Positions 26,441 through 35,928 of a DNA stretch of 64,000 nucleotides are shown here, piece by piece. The DNA is from Alphaproteobacteria bacterium. Its GTDB lineage: Bacteria; Pseudomonadota; Alphaproteobacteria; Sphingomonadales; Sphingomonadaceae. The DNA is taken from NCBI GenBank assembly GCA_030430365.1, contig JAUIFP010000002.1, positions 1 through 64,000 on the forward strand. Reading direction: 5' to 3'. Below the pieces are notes generated by a model that was given only the letters and a program-made list of their open reading frames with translations, did not search any database and was not told the DNA's origin. Each line of letters opens with the position of its first letter. Positions within the stretch are counted from its first letter, which is position 1. A program made the position numbers and the translations under genes.

Positions 26441-28945
26441 ATGAAAATATCAGGGAGCATTAGTCACCGCCGCACGCAATTGGCGCTACTTTCGGTGACA
26501 GGTCTTGCAACCGTTATGGCGGCTGCACCGGCAGTCGCGCAAGACAACACCGGCGACGATAACGTGATCGTCGTGACGGCGCAGATGCGCGAACAGAATG
26601 TTCAGGATATTCCGCTGTCGATTACCGCGGTCAGCGGCGAAATGCTGGAAGCTCGCAGCCAGACAAACTTGCGCGAAATTTCGGCCCAGACGCCGAACGT
26701 ACTTCTGCAACAGAATCCATCAGGGCAAGGGAACTCGATGCGCGCCTTCATTCGCGGCGTTGGTCAATCCGACCAGAGCCCGTCAGTGGAGCCGGGCGTC
26801 GGTATCTACGTCGATGACGTCTATTTCGGTACGGTTACGGCATCTGCCTTCGACCTCGTGGATCTTGATCGCGTCGAAGTTCTGCGCGGACCGCAAGGCA
26901 CACTTGCCGGCATGAACTCGCAGGGTGGTGCGATCAAACTCTACTCTCGCAAGCCGGAAGGTGAAGGCGGTTATGTTGAAGCATCGGTCGGCACGATGGG
27001 GCGCCGCGATTTCAAGGCAAGCGCGGACTTCACCGTTGTCCCGGATTCCGTGTTCGCACGCGTAACCGGTGTTTCGCGCAATCGTGACGGGCATATCACC
27101 ATGTACAATTATGCTTGTCTCAATCCGGACGATCCGGATGTGGTTTCGGGCGCAATCCCGGGTCTGATCTCCAGCGGCGACTGCAAGAGCGGCGAACTGG
27201 GCAACCAGCAGATGTATGCTGTTCGTGGCGCTCTGCGTATTGCTCCCATCGGTAGCCCGCTCGAAGTCAACCTGATCGGTGATTATACCAAGGACACGTC
27301 GAACACCCAGGCATCGGTGCTGCTGGCATCGGCTGAGTCCGCCACCAAGGGCAACGCCAGCGGTTATATCGATCGTTCCGGCATGAGCATTCCCTATCAA
27401 GGCGTAGCTTATGACGACCGTTTTGTGCCTTATGGCCAGTATCGCCGCGCCGGATCCGTACTAAACGATCCCTACGCGACTTACGCGAATTTCTACGATC
27501 CGGGTGTTACCTATATGGCGATCGGTCCGCAGGTCGGGCCGCCCTCATCTGTACCTGCCGGCGATCCGAATGGTCCCTTCATTGCCGAGAATGCCAGCCA
27601 AGTTGAAGGTTGGGGTGTTTCCGGTACGATCGATTATGAACTCAGCGATACCCTCGCACTGAAGTCGATCACCGGATATCGCAGCTATGATACGGTTAGC
27701 GGCAACGACAACGATAATTCGCCAGTCGTGTTCATTCAAAGCTCCGACTGGTACGAACACGAGCAGTTCAGCCAGGAACTGCGCCTGTCGGGCAACCTCG
27801 CCGACAATACGGTGCACTTTACCATCGGCGGCATCTATTACGATGCGGCAACGCGCCCCCTTTCGCGCATTCATACGCCGTTCTCGGGCTTTGGTCCGCC
27901 GGACAAGCCGACCTTCTCCTTCCTCAATGACGATACGGCTGACGTGAAGGTGCTGGCCGGGTTCGCCAATGCAGCTTGGGACATCACCGAGGCATTGACG
28001 ATCGAAGGCGGAATCCGCGTCACGGACGAACAGAAGGACTACACCTTCGGCCGTCTGAATCCGGATGGCCGCAGCGACTATCTGCCGCTGTCCAATCCTC
28101 TGAACCAGCTCACGGGATTCACGGATACCTACAAGGCGACGATCACCGACTATCGTGCGGTCATCTCGTATAAGGTTACTCCGGATGTTATGACCTACGC
28201 GCAATTTGCGACTGGTCATAAGGGCGGCGGTATCTCGCCGCGTCCTTACAACGTCTTCCAGATCCGTCCCTTCGGTGCCGAAAAACTTCGTTCGTATGAG
28301 GCTGGCTTCAAGACCGACCTCATGGATCGCCGGGTGCGGATCAATGGCGCTGTGTTCTACATGGAATATCTTGGATACCAGGGTATCCCCGATTTCTGCA
28401 TTGACGAGAATGGCGATCGTGTTGACCAAAATCCACGCGGCCTTTGCGGTCAATATTTGAACCTTGCCGACGCTGAAGTGAAGGGCTTCGAACTGGAAGC
28501 CTTCCTTGAGCCGGTGGACGGTTTCAATATCGACGCATCGCTCAGCCTTACGGACTTCACCTTCGGTGCCCCGACTTATTCGACGACGTCGGTCGTCGAA
28601 GGCGCCAATCGTCCGGGCATTGGTGAATGGAAGTGGAGCGTTGGCGCTCAGTACGAGTTCGATCTTGGGGAGGCGGGCACGCTTACGCCGCGCGTAGATG
28701 TTGCCTATACACCGGGCTACTGCGGCAACTTCGCCTGCGATCCGAACGCAGTTGTCGAGAGCTATACTCTCGCCAATGCACGCTTGACCTTCCGCACGCT
28801 TGACAAGGATTGGCAGGTTTCGGTGGAAGCCACGAACCTGTTCGACAAGCTTTATTACATCAACAAGTTTACGAACGGCTTCTACGCGACCGGCCAGCCA
28901 GGACGCCCGGCCGAATACGCAGTTACAGTTCGCCGCAATTTCTGA
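26441..28945 (+). CDS. TonB-dependent outer membrane receptor
   Basis: Signal peptide; TonB-box-like VIVVTAQMREQNVQDIPLSITAVSGE; plug FIRGVGQSDQSPSVEPGVGIYVDDVYFG, DRVEVLRGPQGTLAGMNSQGGAIKL; terminal VRRNF. Confidence 0.96.
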   Translation: MKISGSISHRRTQLALLSVTGLATVMAAAPAVAQDNTGDDNVIVVTAQMREQNVQDIPLSITAVSGEMLEARSQTNLREISAQTPNVLLQQNPSGQGNSMRAFIRGVGQSDQSPSVEPGVGIYVDDVYFGTVTASAFDLVDLDRVEVLRGPQGTLAGMNSQGGAIKLYSRKPEGEGGYVEASVGTMGRRDFKASADFTVVPDSVFARVTGVSRNRDGHITMYNYACLNPDDPDVVSGAIPGLISSGDCKSGELGNQQMYAVRGALRIAPIGSPLEVNLIGDYTKDTSNTQASVLLASAESATKGNASGYIDRSGMSIPYQGVAYDDRFVPYGQYRRAGSVLNDPYATYANFYDPGVTYMAIGPQVGPPSSVPAGDPNGPFIAENASQVEGWGVSGTIDYELSDTLALKSITGYRSYDTVSGNDNDNSPVVFIQSSDWYEHEQFSQELRLSGNLADNTVHFTIGGIYYDAATRPLSRIHTPFSGFGPPDKPTFSFLNDDTADVKVLAGFANAAWDITEALTIEGGIRVTDEQKDYTFGRLNPDGRSDYLPLSNPLNQLTGFTDTYKATITDYRAVISYKVTPDVMTYAQFATGHKGGGISPRPYNVFQIRPFGAEKLRSYEAGFKTDLMDRRVRINGAVFYMEYLGYQGIPDFCIDENGDRVDQNPRGLCGQYLNLADAEVKGFELEAFLEPVDGFNIDASLSLTDFTFGAPTYSTTSVVEGANRPGIGEWKWSVGAQYEFDLGEAGTLTPRVDVAYTPGYCGNFACDPNAVVESYTLANARLTFRTLDKDWQVSVEATNLFDKLYYINKFTNGFYATGQPGRPAEYAVTVRRNF

Positions 28946-28973
28946 CAGCGACGAACTAAAATTTGAAAATTGG

Positions 28974-29021
28974 ACGGTGGGGCTGATTGCCGAAAGGCAG
29001 CAACCCCGCCGTTTCTTTTTT
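28974..29021 (+). terminator. Rho-independent terminator after TonB receptor
   Basis: acggtggggctgattgcc-gaaa-ggcagcaaccccgccgt followed by ttcttttttg. Confidence 0.8.
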
Positions 29022-29105
29022 GATTTGGAATTGGCGGACGGCAAATGCTGATCCGCGGACAATGGCCCTGAAGAATCAAACGGCCGCTAAGATTGGGAGA
29101 AGGAT

Positions 29106-30212
29106 ATGGATTTTGATCGCCGCACACTGTTGACTGCCGCATCGGCAACCGCAGCATTGGGTGTTGCCGGTGGCGCCGCCGGCTCAGCGAAAGCAGTGCC
29201 TTCAAGCCAGATCCGCATCGGCACGGAAGAGGCCTTTTCCACCAAAGAACATATGAAGGCCATGAAAAATCTGGTCGATGCAAATCCGGAAGTGATACGC
29301 TTCGATTATAAGCTGTGGCGAATGATTACTTCCGATCTAGAGGCCGATACCCCCAAGCGCCTGTTAGATTTCGAGAATATTCGTATCCCCGAAATGGACG
29401 AATACGGCGTCACTATGCAACTGCTTTCGCTCACTTCACCAGGTGTGCAGATGCTCGATACGGATACGGCAATCGGCGTAGCGCGAAGCACGAATGATGA
29501 GTTGGCAGGTGTGATCAAGCGCCATCCAACGCGCTTCGCAGGCCTGGCAAGTGTGGCTCCGCAAAATCCGCAAGAGGCAGCACGAGAGATTGAGCGTGCG
29601 AAAACGCAGCTCAAGCTTAACGGCATCGTGATCAATTCGCATACCAACAACGAATATCTGGACGACCAGAAATACTGGCCGATCCTGGAGGCCGCTGAAG
29701 CCTTGGATATGCCGATTTACCTACATCCGCGCACACCATCCGATCAGATGCGTCCGCCTTTCGACGACTACAACATGGGGAGCGCCTTCTGGGGCTATGG
29801 TTTAGAAACGTCGACGCATTTTGTGCGCCTCATGATGAGCGGCTTGTTCGATCGTTTCCCCAAACTCAATGTCGTCCTGGGCCATATGGGCGAGGCGGTT
29901 CCTTTCTGGATCTGGAGGTTGGATTACATGAGCGCAGCGGGCGTGAGCCGCGGCGAAACGCCCATCAAGCTGAAGCCCAGCGAATATCTGCGCCGAAACC
30001 TCAAGATCACAACCAGCGGGCAGGAGAATCCCGACGCGCTGCGCTATTCTATCGAGACTCTCGGTGCGTGGAACGTGATGTGGGCGATCGATTATCCTTA
30101 TCAGGAGACGCCCGGAGCAGTCTATTTCATGGACAATGCGCCGATCTCGCAGGCTGAAAGAGATGCGATCTACTGGCAGAATGCGCAGCGCATCTTCAAC
30201 ATTCAACGATGA
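29106..30212 (+). CDS. Amidohydrolase_2 (ACMSD/decarboxylase-like) family protein with Tat-type signal
   Basis: MDFDRRTLLTAASATAALGVAGGAAGSAKA; IRIGTEEAF; IYLHPRTPSD; LNVVLGHMGEAVPFWIWRLDYM; NVMWAIDYPYQ. Confidence 0.88.
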   Translation: MDFDRRTLLTAASATAALGVAGGAAGSAKAVPSSQIRIGTEEAFSTKEHMKAMKNLVDANPEVIRFDYKLWRMITSDLEADTPKRLLDFENIRIPEMDEYGVTMQLLSLTSPGVQMLDTDTAIGVARSTNDELAGVIKRHPTRFAGLASVAPQNPQEAAREIERAKTQLKLNGIVINSHTNNEYLDDQKYWPILEAAEALDMPIYLHPRTPSDQMRPPFDDYNMGSAFWGYGLETSTHFVRLMMSGLFDRFPKLNVVLGHMGEAVPFWIWRLDYMSAAGVSRGETPIKLKPSEYLRRNLKITTSGQENPDALRYSIETLGAWNVMWAIDYPYQETPGAVYFMDNAPISQAERDAIYWQNAQRIFNIQR

Positions 30213-30249
30213 GCCGCTCCAACATGCTTGCGGCAATGGGAGAGAAAAA

Positions 30250-31374
30250 GTGCAAAGAAGGGATATTCTAGGTTTAGCTGGCGCAATTGGCGCTGCGGCT
30301 GCACTTCCAGGTGTGGCAAATGCGCAGCGCAGCCTGGAGGAAGGACGCTTCCCGAAACCGAGCGGGAAGTACAAACGGATCGGTACAGAGGCCGCTTTCG
30401 CAACCCAGCCACAGCTCGATGGTTTCCGGGATATCGGCAAATACCTTGCGGAAGGTGCGGACCTGTCCTTCACCCAGATTTTGCTGGGCGACAGTGATTA
30501 CGCCAAGGATATGACGCCGCGGCTTCTCAATATCGGGGAAGGGCGCATTGCCGAAATGGATGACGGCGGCGTCGCAATGCAAGTACTTTCGCTGACGTCG
30601 CCAGGTGTCCAACTGTTCAGCGCCGACACTGCGGTTTCGATCGCGCGGGAGAGTAACGATATCCTGGCCGAGGCAATCGCAAAGCATCCCAGCCGTTTTG
30701 CCGGGCTTGCCGCTTTGTCCCCGCAGGATCCGAAGCGTGCGGTAGTGGAGATGGAGCGAGCCGTAACGCGGCTCGGCCTCAATGGCTTCATCGTCAATTC
30801 GCACACTGACGGCCATTATCTCGATGAAGAGCAAAACTGGCCTATTCTCGAAGCGGCGGAGGCACTCGGTCGCCCGATCTACATCCACCCCCGTTCGCTG
30901 CCGGAAACTTCGATCGCTCCGTTTCGGCCATATGGGCTTGGCGGAGCTTCATGGGGTTATGCGGTGGAGACAGGTACGCACGGCATGCGTCTGCTTTTCA
31001 GCGGCGTCTTCGACCGTTTCCCCAACCTCAAGATCGTACTGGGGCATATGGGCGAAGGAATCCCTTATTGGGTCTATCGCTTCGATCACATGTATGAGAC
31101 TGCAAGGCGCAATTGGGGAACTGGCGGGCTCGTTAACACGCCAAGTTTCTACCTCAAGCGCAACATGATGATCACCACCAGTGGTATGTTCTCGGAATCA
31201 GTGCTGAAATACTGCCTCGAAGTGATCGGGCCGGACAACATCATGTGGGCGGCGGATTATCCCTATCAAAACAATCGTGAAGCAGCGGCTTTTCTTGATG
31301 CCGCTGCAATTCCGGAAACTCAGAAGATCCAGATTTATTCCGGAAATGCGGAGCGGATATTCCATTTGAACTGA
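30250..31374 (+). CDS. Amidohydrolase_2 (ACMSD/decarboxylase-like) family protein with Tat-type signal; paralog of preceding gene
   Basis: GTG start giving MQRRDILGLAGAIGAAAALPGVANAQ; RIGTEAAF; IYIHPRSLPE; LKIVLGHMGEGIPYWVYRFDHM; NIMWAADYPYQ. Confidence 0.88.
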   Translation: MQRRDILGLAGAIGAAAALPGVANAQRSLEEGRFPKPSGKYKRIGTEAAFATQPQLDGFRDIGKYLAEGADLSFTQILLGDSDYAKDMTPRLLNIGEGRIAEMDDGGVAMQVLSLTSPGVQLFSADTAVSIARESNDILAEAIAKHPSRFAGLAALSPQDPKRAVVEMERAVTRLGLNGFIVNSHTDGHYLDEEQNWPILEAAEALGRPIYIHPRSLPETSIAPFRPYGLGGASWGYAVETGTHGMRLLFSGVFDRFPNLKIVLGHMGEGIPYWVYRFDHMYETARRNWGTGGLVNTPSFYLKRNMMITTSGMFSESVLKYCLEVIGPDNIMWAADYPYQNNREAAAFLDAAAIPETQKIQIYSGNAERIFHLN

Positions 31375-31383
31375 TGAGAAGGC

Positions 31384-31411
31384 GGGCCCGACCGTTAGAA
31401 TGGCCGGGCCC
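31384..31411. terminator. Bidirectional hairpin between convergent amidohydrolase and DUF8021-like genes
   Basis: gggcccg...cgggccc arms between stops at 31374 (+) and 31421 (-). Confidence 0.5.
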
Positions 31412-31420
31412 TTCACTCGC

Positions 31421-32347
31421 TTATTCCCAAGGCGTAGGCATATTGAGCGGAATGAAGGTCACGACGCCTTCCGCATCCATGACCGTGTCTCCTTCGATGC
31501 GCACGAGTTCGGCAACAAGCCGGCTCATCGGATAGGGGCGTTGCAGTTCCACCTCGGTGCCATCGGCAGCGAAGAAGCTCGCTTCCTTGGCAGGCAGATC
31601 CTGAACGCTGATGGCGACGACCAATCCGCGCTCTGTGTCGACCACGGGGAAGCGCCGGTCGCGAATGCGCTCGACCGGAGCGAACAGGCCAGCGCTGAAG
31701 ACGGAGGCGCAATCCTTCTGGGCCGGGTCGATTTCTCCTTCCGCGGAAGAAATCTGCACGCCGTTTTCCAGCATTTTGCAGTCTTCGCCGAAGTCGGCCA
31801 GCAACGTGCCGTTATTGCGCTGCTTGGTCGCGAGGTAGTTGTCTGCGACATCGATCAACCTGTCGCGCGAGCGGCGATCGGATGCATTGACCATGCCCGT
31901 CATGTCGTCCGAAATTGCGAATGCGCGCGGATCGCCAAACGGCATGGGCCAGGGCGTGCGTCCAGCGATCACTTCGATCTCGCTGATCTCGCCGTCCGGC
32001 GCCTTGATCCGCACAGCGCCGAAGGATGGTTCGTCATGGTCCCAGATCGTGCCGAACCACATGACGTTGCCAGTGGTTTCGTCCGCGACCGCCAGCGCCT
32101 TCGAGCCGACAGTTTCGCCGACCGAGCCCCACCAGGCGTCGCCGATCGTCAGCGAAACATTGTTCTCGGTATAATAGACGGGATCGGGATCGACCCAGGG
32201 CAGACGCTGATAATCCTGTTCTGCAATGGCGACCGTGAATTCGTCTGCAAGTTTCAGCAGGCATGCTTCGTCGCAGCTTCCGGCGGAGGCGGGGCTGGCG
32301 GCCAAGGCGATGGCACTCGCGGTGATAAGGCTGGCAAGCGCGCGCAT
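31421..32347 (-). CDS. Secreted NTF2-like/DUF8021-type protein
   Basis: Signal peptide MRALASLITASAIALAASPASAG; CDEACLLKLADEFTVAIAEQD, YTENNVSLTIGDAWWGSVG, RDRRFPVVDTERGLVVAI, shared with the next upstream gene. Confidence 0.6.
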   Translation of the reverse strand: MRALASLITASAIALAASPASAGSCDEACLLKLADEFTVAIAEQDYQRLPWVDPDPVYYTENNVSLTIGDAWWGSVGETVGSKALAVADETTGNVMWFGTIWDHDEPSFGAVRIKAPDGEISEIEVIAGRTPWPMPFGDPRAFAISDDMTGMVNASDRRSRDRLIDVADNYLATKQRNNGTLLADFGEDCKMLENGVQISSAEGEIDPAQKDCASVFSAGLFAPVERIRDRRFPVVDTERGLVVAISVQDLPAKEASFFAADGTEVELQRPYPMSRLVAELVRIEGDTVMDAEGVVTFIPLNMPTPWE

Positions 32348-33321
32348 TATTGGTCTCCCTCGTCGGCCCAGGGCGAATGCATGCCATAGGGAACGTAATC
32401 GAAGCTCGCTTCGATGGTGAAAATCTTGCCGTCGATGATCTTGAAGGCTTCCATGATCGAAAGCGAATTGGGCCATTTCAGAAGCGTCTTCATGGTTCGG
32501 CCATCGGTCAGTTCGTATTCGTCGAAATAGTTCGCGTGATCGAAGAAGTTCATGCCCACGACGATGCCGCGTTCGACGTCGATCAGGGGGAAGCGCCGCT
32601 CGCGCAGCTGCTTGTTGATCCGGTAAATGCCGAGTTTGAACTGTTCTTCGCAGCCCTGAGCCACGGATGCGGAGTTGTTCGAGTTCTTGGTAACGGCAGT
32701 TGTGCTGATGCCGTTTTCGAGCCGCGAGCAATCGTCCGTGAAATGGGCAAAGACCTGCCCGTCATTATATTCGACCGTGTTGAAATAGGAATCCGCGATG
32801 GCGCGCAGCCTTGCGCGCGGCTTGGCCTGATCTTCGGGGACGGCCTCCGTCCAGGCCGGGTGATGCGGCTCTTCGCCGGTGCCGAAGATCAGCGGCATGC
32901 CGGTGACGCGCGAGACCACCGTTTCGGCCTCGTCGATTTCGCCGGCGCGGCTGACATGCAGCCTTATGGCCAGGAAAACCAGATTGCCGTGCTCATAGGC
33001 ATGGCCGAACCAGGCGACATTGCCGGTCACCACGTCGGCCGGCATCATGCCGTCGGCGGGGTCTGCCGCACTGACGGAGCCCCACAGGCCTTCGCCGATT
33101 GGCATCTCGACACTGTTTTCGGTGAAGCGAACATCTTCGGCAAAGGGCGCCCGCGAGGGATCCTTTGCATTCAGCGCCTCGACATAGGAGAGCGCGAAAC
33201 CTTCCAGGCAAGCTCTATCGCAATTGCTGCGCGGAAGCGCCGTCTCTTCGCCATACGCCTGCGCGCAGACGGGGGCCGCCGCAACCAGGCAGATTGCCCC
33301 AAGGGCACTGCGGATCATCAT
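32347..33321 (-). CDS. Secreted NTF2-like/DUF8021-type protein; paralog of downstream gene
   Basis: Signal peptide MMIRSALGAICLVAAAPVCAQA; CDRACLEGFALSYVEALNAKD, FTENSVEMPIGEGLWGSVS, RERRFPLIDVERGIVVGM; TAATG overlap with the next gene. Confidence 0.6.
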   Translation of the reverse strand: MMIRSALGAICLVAAAPVCAQAYGEETALPRSNCDRACLEGFALSYVEALNAKDPSRAPFAEDVRFTENSVEMPIGEGLWGSVSAADPADGMMPADVVTGNVAWFGHAYEHGNLVFLAIRLHVSRAGEIDEAETVVSRVTGMPLIFGTGEEPHHPAWTEAVPEDQAKPRARLRAIADSYFNTVEYNDGQVFAHFTDDCSRLENGISTTAVTKNSNNSASVAQGCEEQFKLGIYRINKQLRERRFPLIDVERGIVVGMNFFDHANYFDEYELTDGRTMKTLLKWPNSLSIMEAFKIIDGKIFTIEASFDYVPYGMHSPWADEGDQ

Positions 33322-33520
33322 TCCTCTCCCACTGTTCCTTGGCAGCAAGGTGGCAGCGGGCAATGCGGCTGTCATTGTTCGAATTGTCTTGCCGGCTTGG
33401 CTCACATGGAAGCGGCATTGCGCTTGCTGGCATCGTCCAACTAGGTTTCCGCCGCGTAATCACACCCCTGGGCGATTGGGCGGTCACGGCCCGAAGCCAC
33501 CACGAATGGAGACGGATGAA

Positions 33521-34105
33521 ATGCGAAAAACTCGTTTGGCAGTGCCTCTTGCAATGGCTGCGGCCATGGCATTCCCGGCATGGGCCGCACATGCGGAAGA
33601 CCAGCAGGAACTCACCCTGGAACAGCGGGTGGACCAGCTGGAATCGGAAAAGCAGATCCGCGAAGTCATCATCGAATATGGCGAATATCTCGATGCCCGT
33701 GACTATGCCGGCTATGCTTCTCTATTCGCCAGCGACGGGACCTGGACCGGTGGGTTCGGCAACGCAACCGGCCCTGCGGCCATTCAGAAGATGCTGGAAG
33801 ACAATCTGGGCATTCCGGAAGAGGGCTTCGTCAATAAGGACAACTTCCATCTGGACACGACTGTGATCGTCGACGTGCACGGCGATACGGCAGAGGCGCG
33901 CTCGCGCTACATGTTCTACACGCGCACTGAAGACAATCGCCCGCGTCCGCTGCTGGCGGGCCGCTATTTCGATGAATTCGTCCGCGAGAACGGCGAATGG
34001 AAGATCAAGACCCGCAAGTCCCACGGCGTGATTCCCTATCGTGACGGCAATGCTCCGCCGCCGGACGCGCCGCCGCCGGGTGTACAGGATGTCATGAAGA
34101 AATAG
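33521..34105 (+). CDS. SnoaL/NTF2-like protein, secreted (signal peptide)
   Basis: MRKTRLAVPLAMAAAMAFPAWAAHA signal; IREVIIEYGEYLDARDYAGYASLFASDGTWTGGFGNATGPAAI; LLAGRYFDEFVRENGEWKIKTRKSHG. Confidence 0.88.
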   Translation: MRKTRLAVPLAMAAAMAFPAWAAHAEDQQELTLEQRVDQLESEKQIREVIIEYGEYLDARDYAGYASLFASDGTWTGGFGNATGPAAIQKMLEDNLGIPEEGFVNKDNFHLDTTVIVDVHGDTAEARSRYMFYTRTEDNRPRPLLAGRYFDEFVRENGEWKIKTRKSHGVIPYRDGNAPPPDAPPPGVQDVMKK

Positions 34106-34135
34106 GCTTGCCGGACTGAACAGCGCGGCAGGCAA

Positions 34136-34564
34136 TCATGCTTCAGGCACGGGGAGGTCCAAAGCGACGTCCCTGCGCCTGAAGCGCCATCCTTCCGGCA
34201 GTTTGATCAGGTCGTCTGAATAGCTCCCGGCGAGAGCAGGCCGGATTCCATCCGCGCCTTGTTCGAGCAGGAGCCAGCGCGACCAGCAGCTTGCACTTGC
34301 ACCCTCGCTGGCGATGGTGATCGAAAAATTGCTGAAGATGTGCACGCAAGGCGGCGTGCCTGCGAATTCTCTGGCAACGAACTCGGCCAGGGCAGGCCGC
34401 CCGGAGATGACGCCATAGTGATCGCCGCCAATCCATTCGCCATCTGGTGCGAACAGCGAAGCCCAGCCCAATGCATCGCGCAGGTCGAGCAGGCGGCCAT
34501 ATTCCGCCATCAAACGCCGGATGGCTTCCGTCTCTTCGCAATTGCAGGCTGGAGCTTGATCCAT
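34136..34564 (-). CDS. SnoaL/NTF2-like protein
   Basis: EAIRRLMAEYGRLLDLRDALGWASLFAPDGEWIGG; LAGSYSDDLIKLPEGWRFRRRDVAL. Confidence 0.82.
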   Translation of the reverse strand: MDQAPACNCEETEAIRRLMAEYGRLLDLRDALGWASLFAPDGEWIGGDHYGVISGRPALAEFVAREFAGTPPCVHIFSNFSITIASEGASASCWSRWLLLEQGADGIRPALAGSYSDDLIKLPEGWRFRRRDVALDLPVPEA

Positions 34565-34766
34565 GGTTTCGGAAGGCGTTCCCTCACTGTTTCACCGGGC
34601 TGGATACCGCGCGATTGCAGCGTTGCCAAAGCACGCGGCCAATCCGGTCTACCTGCGCAGCCAGATCGGTCTACCGGCAACCGGGAAATCCCGGTTTATT
34701 GAAGTGCAACGGCAAACTAGAACTGTGTTTGTCTGCAGGCTGCAAATCAGCCGCATGGGAGAATAG

Positions 34767-35285
34767 ATGTCTGACGCTGCTATGCCGCCCGGTTCCGGAG
34801 CGGCACAATCCGTTGAAGAACGCCTGCGCGCCTTGGAGGATGAACGCGAGATTCGCGATCTCATCATTACCTATGCGCAGCGGCTCGATGCGCGCGATCA
34901 CAAGGGATACGCGCGGCTGTTTGCACGGGAAGGGCGCTGGTCCGGCCGGATGGGAGACGCGACCGGCCCCGAGGCGATCGAGGCGATGCTGGTGGAAGGG
35001 TTCGGCCCCATGCCAGAGAATTTCGTCAACACCCAGAACTTTCACCTGATGAGCAACATCGTCATCGAAGTGGATGGCGACCGTGCGAAGGCGGAATCCC
35101 GCCTCGTTTATTTCGTGCGCACGGCCGAAGCGAAGCCCACGGCCATGCTCGCCGGGCGGTATTATGATGAGCTGGTGCGCGAAGACGGGCGCTGGCGCTT
35201 TTCTTACCGCCGCGTGGTCGGCGAGATACCGACCCGCGATGAGCGCCCAGTCAGAACACCGGAGGAAGATGGACATGTCCGCTGA
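34767..35285 (+). CDS. SnoaL/NTF2-like protein
   Basis: EIRDLIITYAQRLDARDHKGYARLFAREGRWSGRMGDATGPEAIEAML; LAGRYYDELVREDGRWRFSYRRVVGEIP. Confidence 0.88.
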   Translation: MSDAAMPPGSGAAQSVEERLRALEDEREIRDLIITYAQRLDARDHKGYARLFAREGRWSGRMGDATGPEAIEAMLVEGFGPMPENFVNTQNFHLMSNIVIEVDGDRAKAESRLVYFVRTAEAKPTAMLAGRYYDELVREDGRWRFSYRRVVGEIPTRDERPVRTPEEDGHVR

Positions 35286-35928
35286 GCGGCAAGAACGTAT
35301 CGAAGCGCGTATCGCGCAGCTGAATGCAGAGCTGCAGAAGCGCGAGGACTACCAGGCGATCATACGCCTGCAGCGGGCCTATGGCTTCTATATCGACAAG
35401 GGATACTGGCGGGATGCCAGCGATCTTTTCACTGAAGACGCCACTTACGAACAGGGTGTCGACGGCGTCTTTGTCGGGCGCGACCGTATCCATCAGGTCA
35501 TCGTGAAGCTTTCCGGCGGCAATCCCGGACCGGGCCTGCCTTTCGGACAGCTTTACGAGCGCTTTCAGCTTCAGCCGGTGATCAGCGTCTCTGAAGACGG
35601 GCAGAGCGCCTTCGGGCGCTGGCACGAACTTGCCATGCTCGGCCAATATGGCGAACACGCCGAATGGGGGGAGGGCGTCTACGAAAACCGCTATCGCAAG
35701 GAAGATGGCGTCTGGAAGATCGCCGCGCTGCACTATTTTCCCAACTTCGTGGCCCCCTATGAAGGCGGCTGGGCTGTGCTCAAACCGGTCGAAGGTGACT
35801 GGCGCTCGCCCGAATTGGCCGACTTCCCGCCCGATGCACCTCCCACGGTGAACTACAAGCCGTTTCCGGACCAATTCACGGTGCCGTTCCACTATCCCCA
35901 TCCGGTCACCGGAAAGGCGGTGGCGTGA
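35275..35928 (+). CDS. SnoaL/NTF2-like protein, long form with YPHPVTG tail
   Basis: IRLQRAYGFYIDKGYWRDASDLFTEDATYEQGVDGVFVGRDRIHQ; VYENRYRKEDGVWKIAALHYFPNF; VNYKPFPDQFTVPFHYPHPVTGK. GGAGG upstream of ATG 35275. Confidence 0.88.
   Translation: MSAERQERIEARIAQLNAELQKREDYQAIIRLQRAYGFYIDKGYWRDASDLFTEDATYEQGVDGVFVGRDRIHQVIVKLSGGNPGPGLPFGQLYERFQLQPVISVSEDGQSAFGRWHELAMLGQYGEHAEWGEGVYENRYRKEDGVWKIAALHYFPNFVAPYEGGWAVLKPVEGDWRSPELADFPPDAPPTVNYKPFPDQFTVPFHYPHPVTGKAVA

Noticed and set aside
27545-29062. 505-aa minus-strand ORF opposite the TonB receptor
   Set aside because: Entirely antisense to a well-supported TonB-dependent receptor; arginine/alanine-biased translation without domains.
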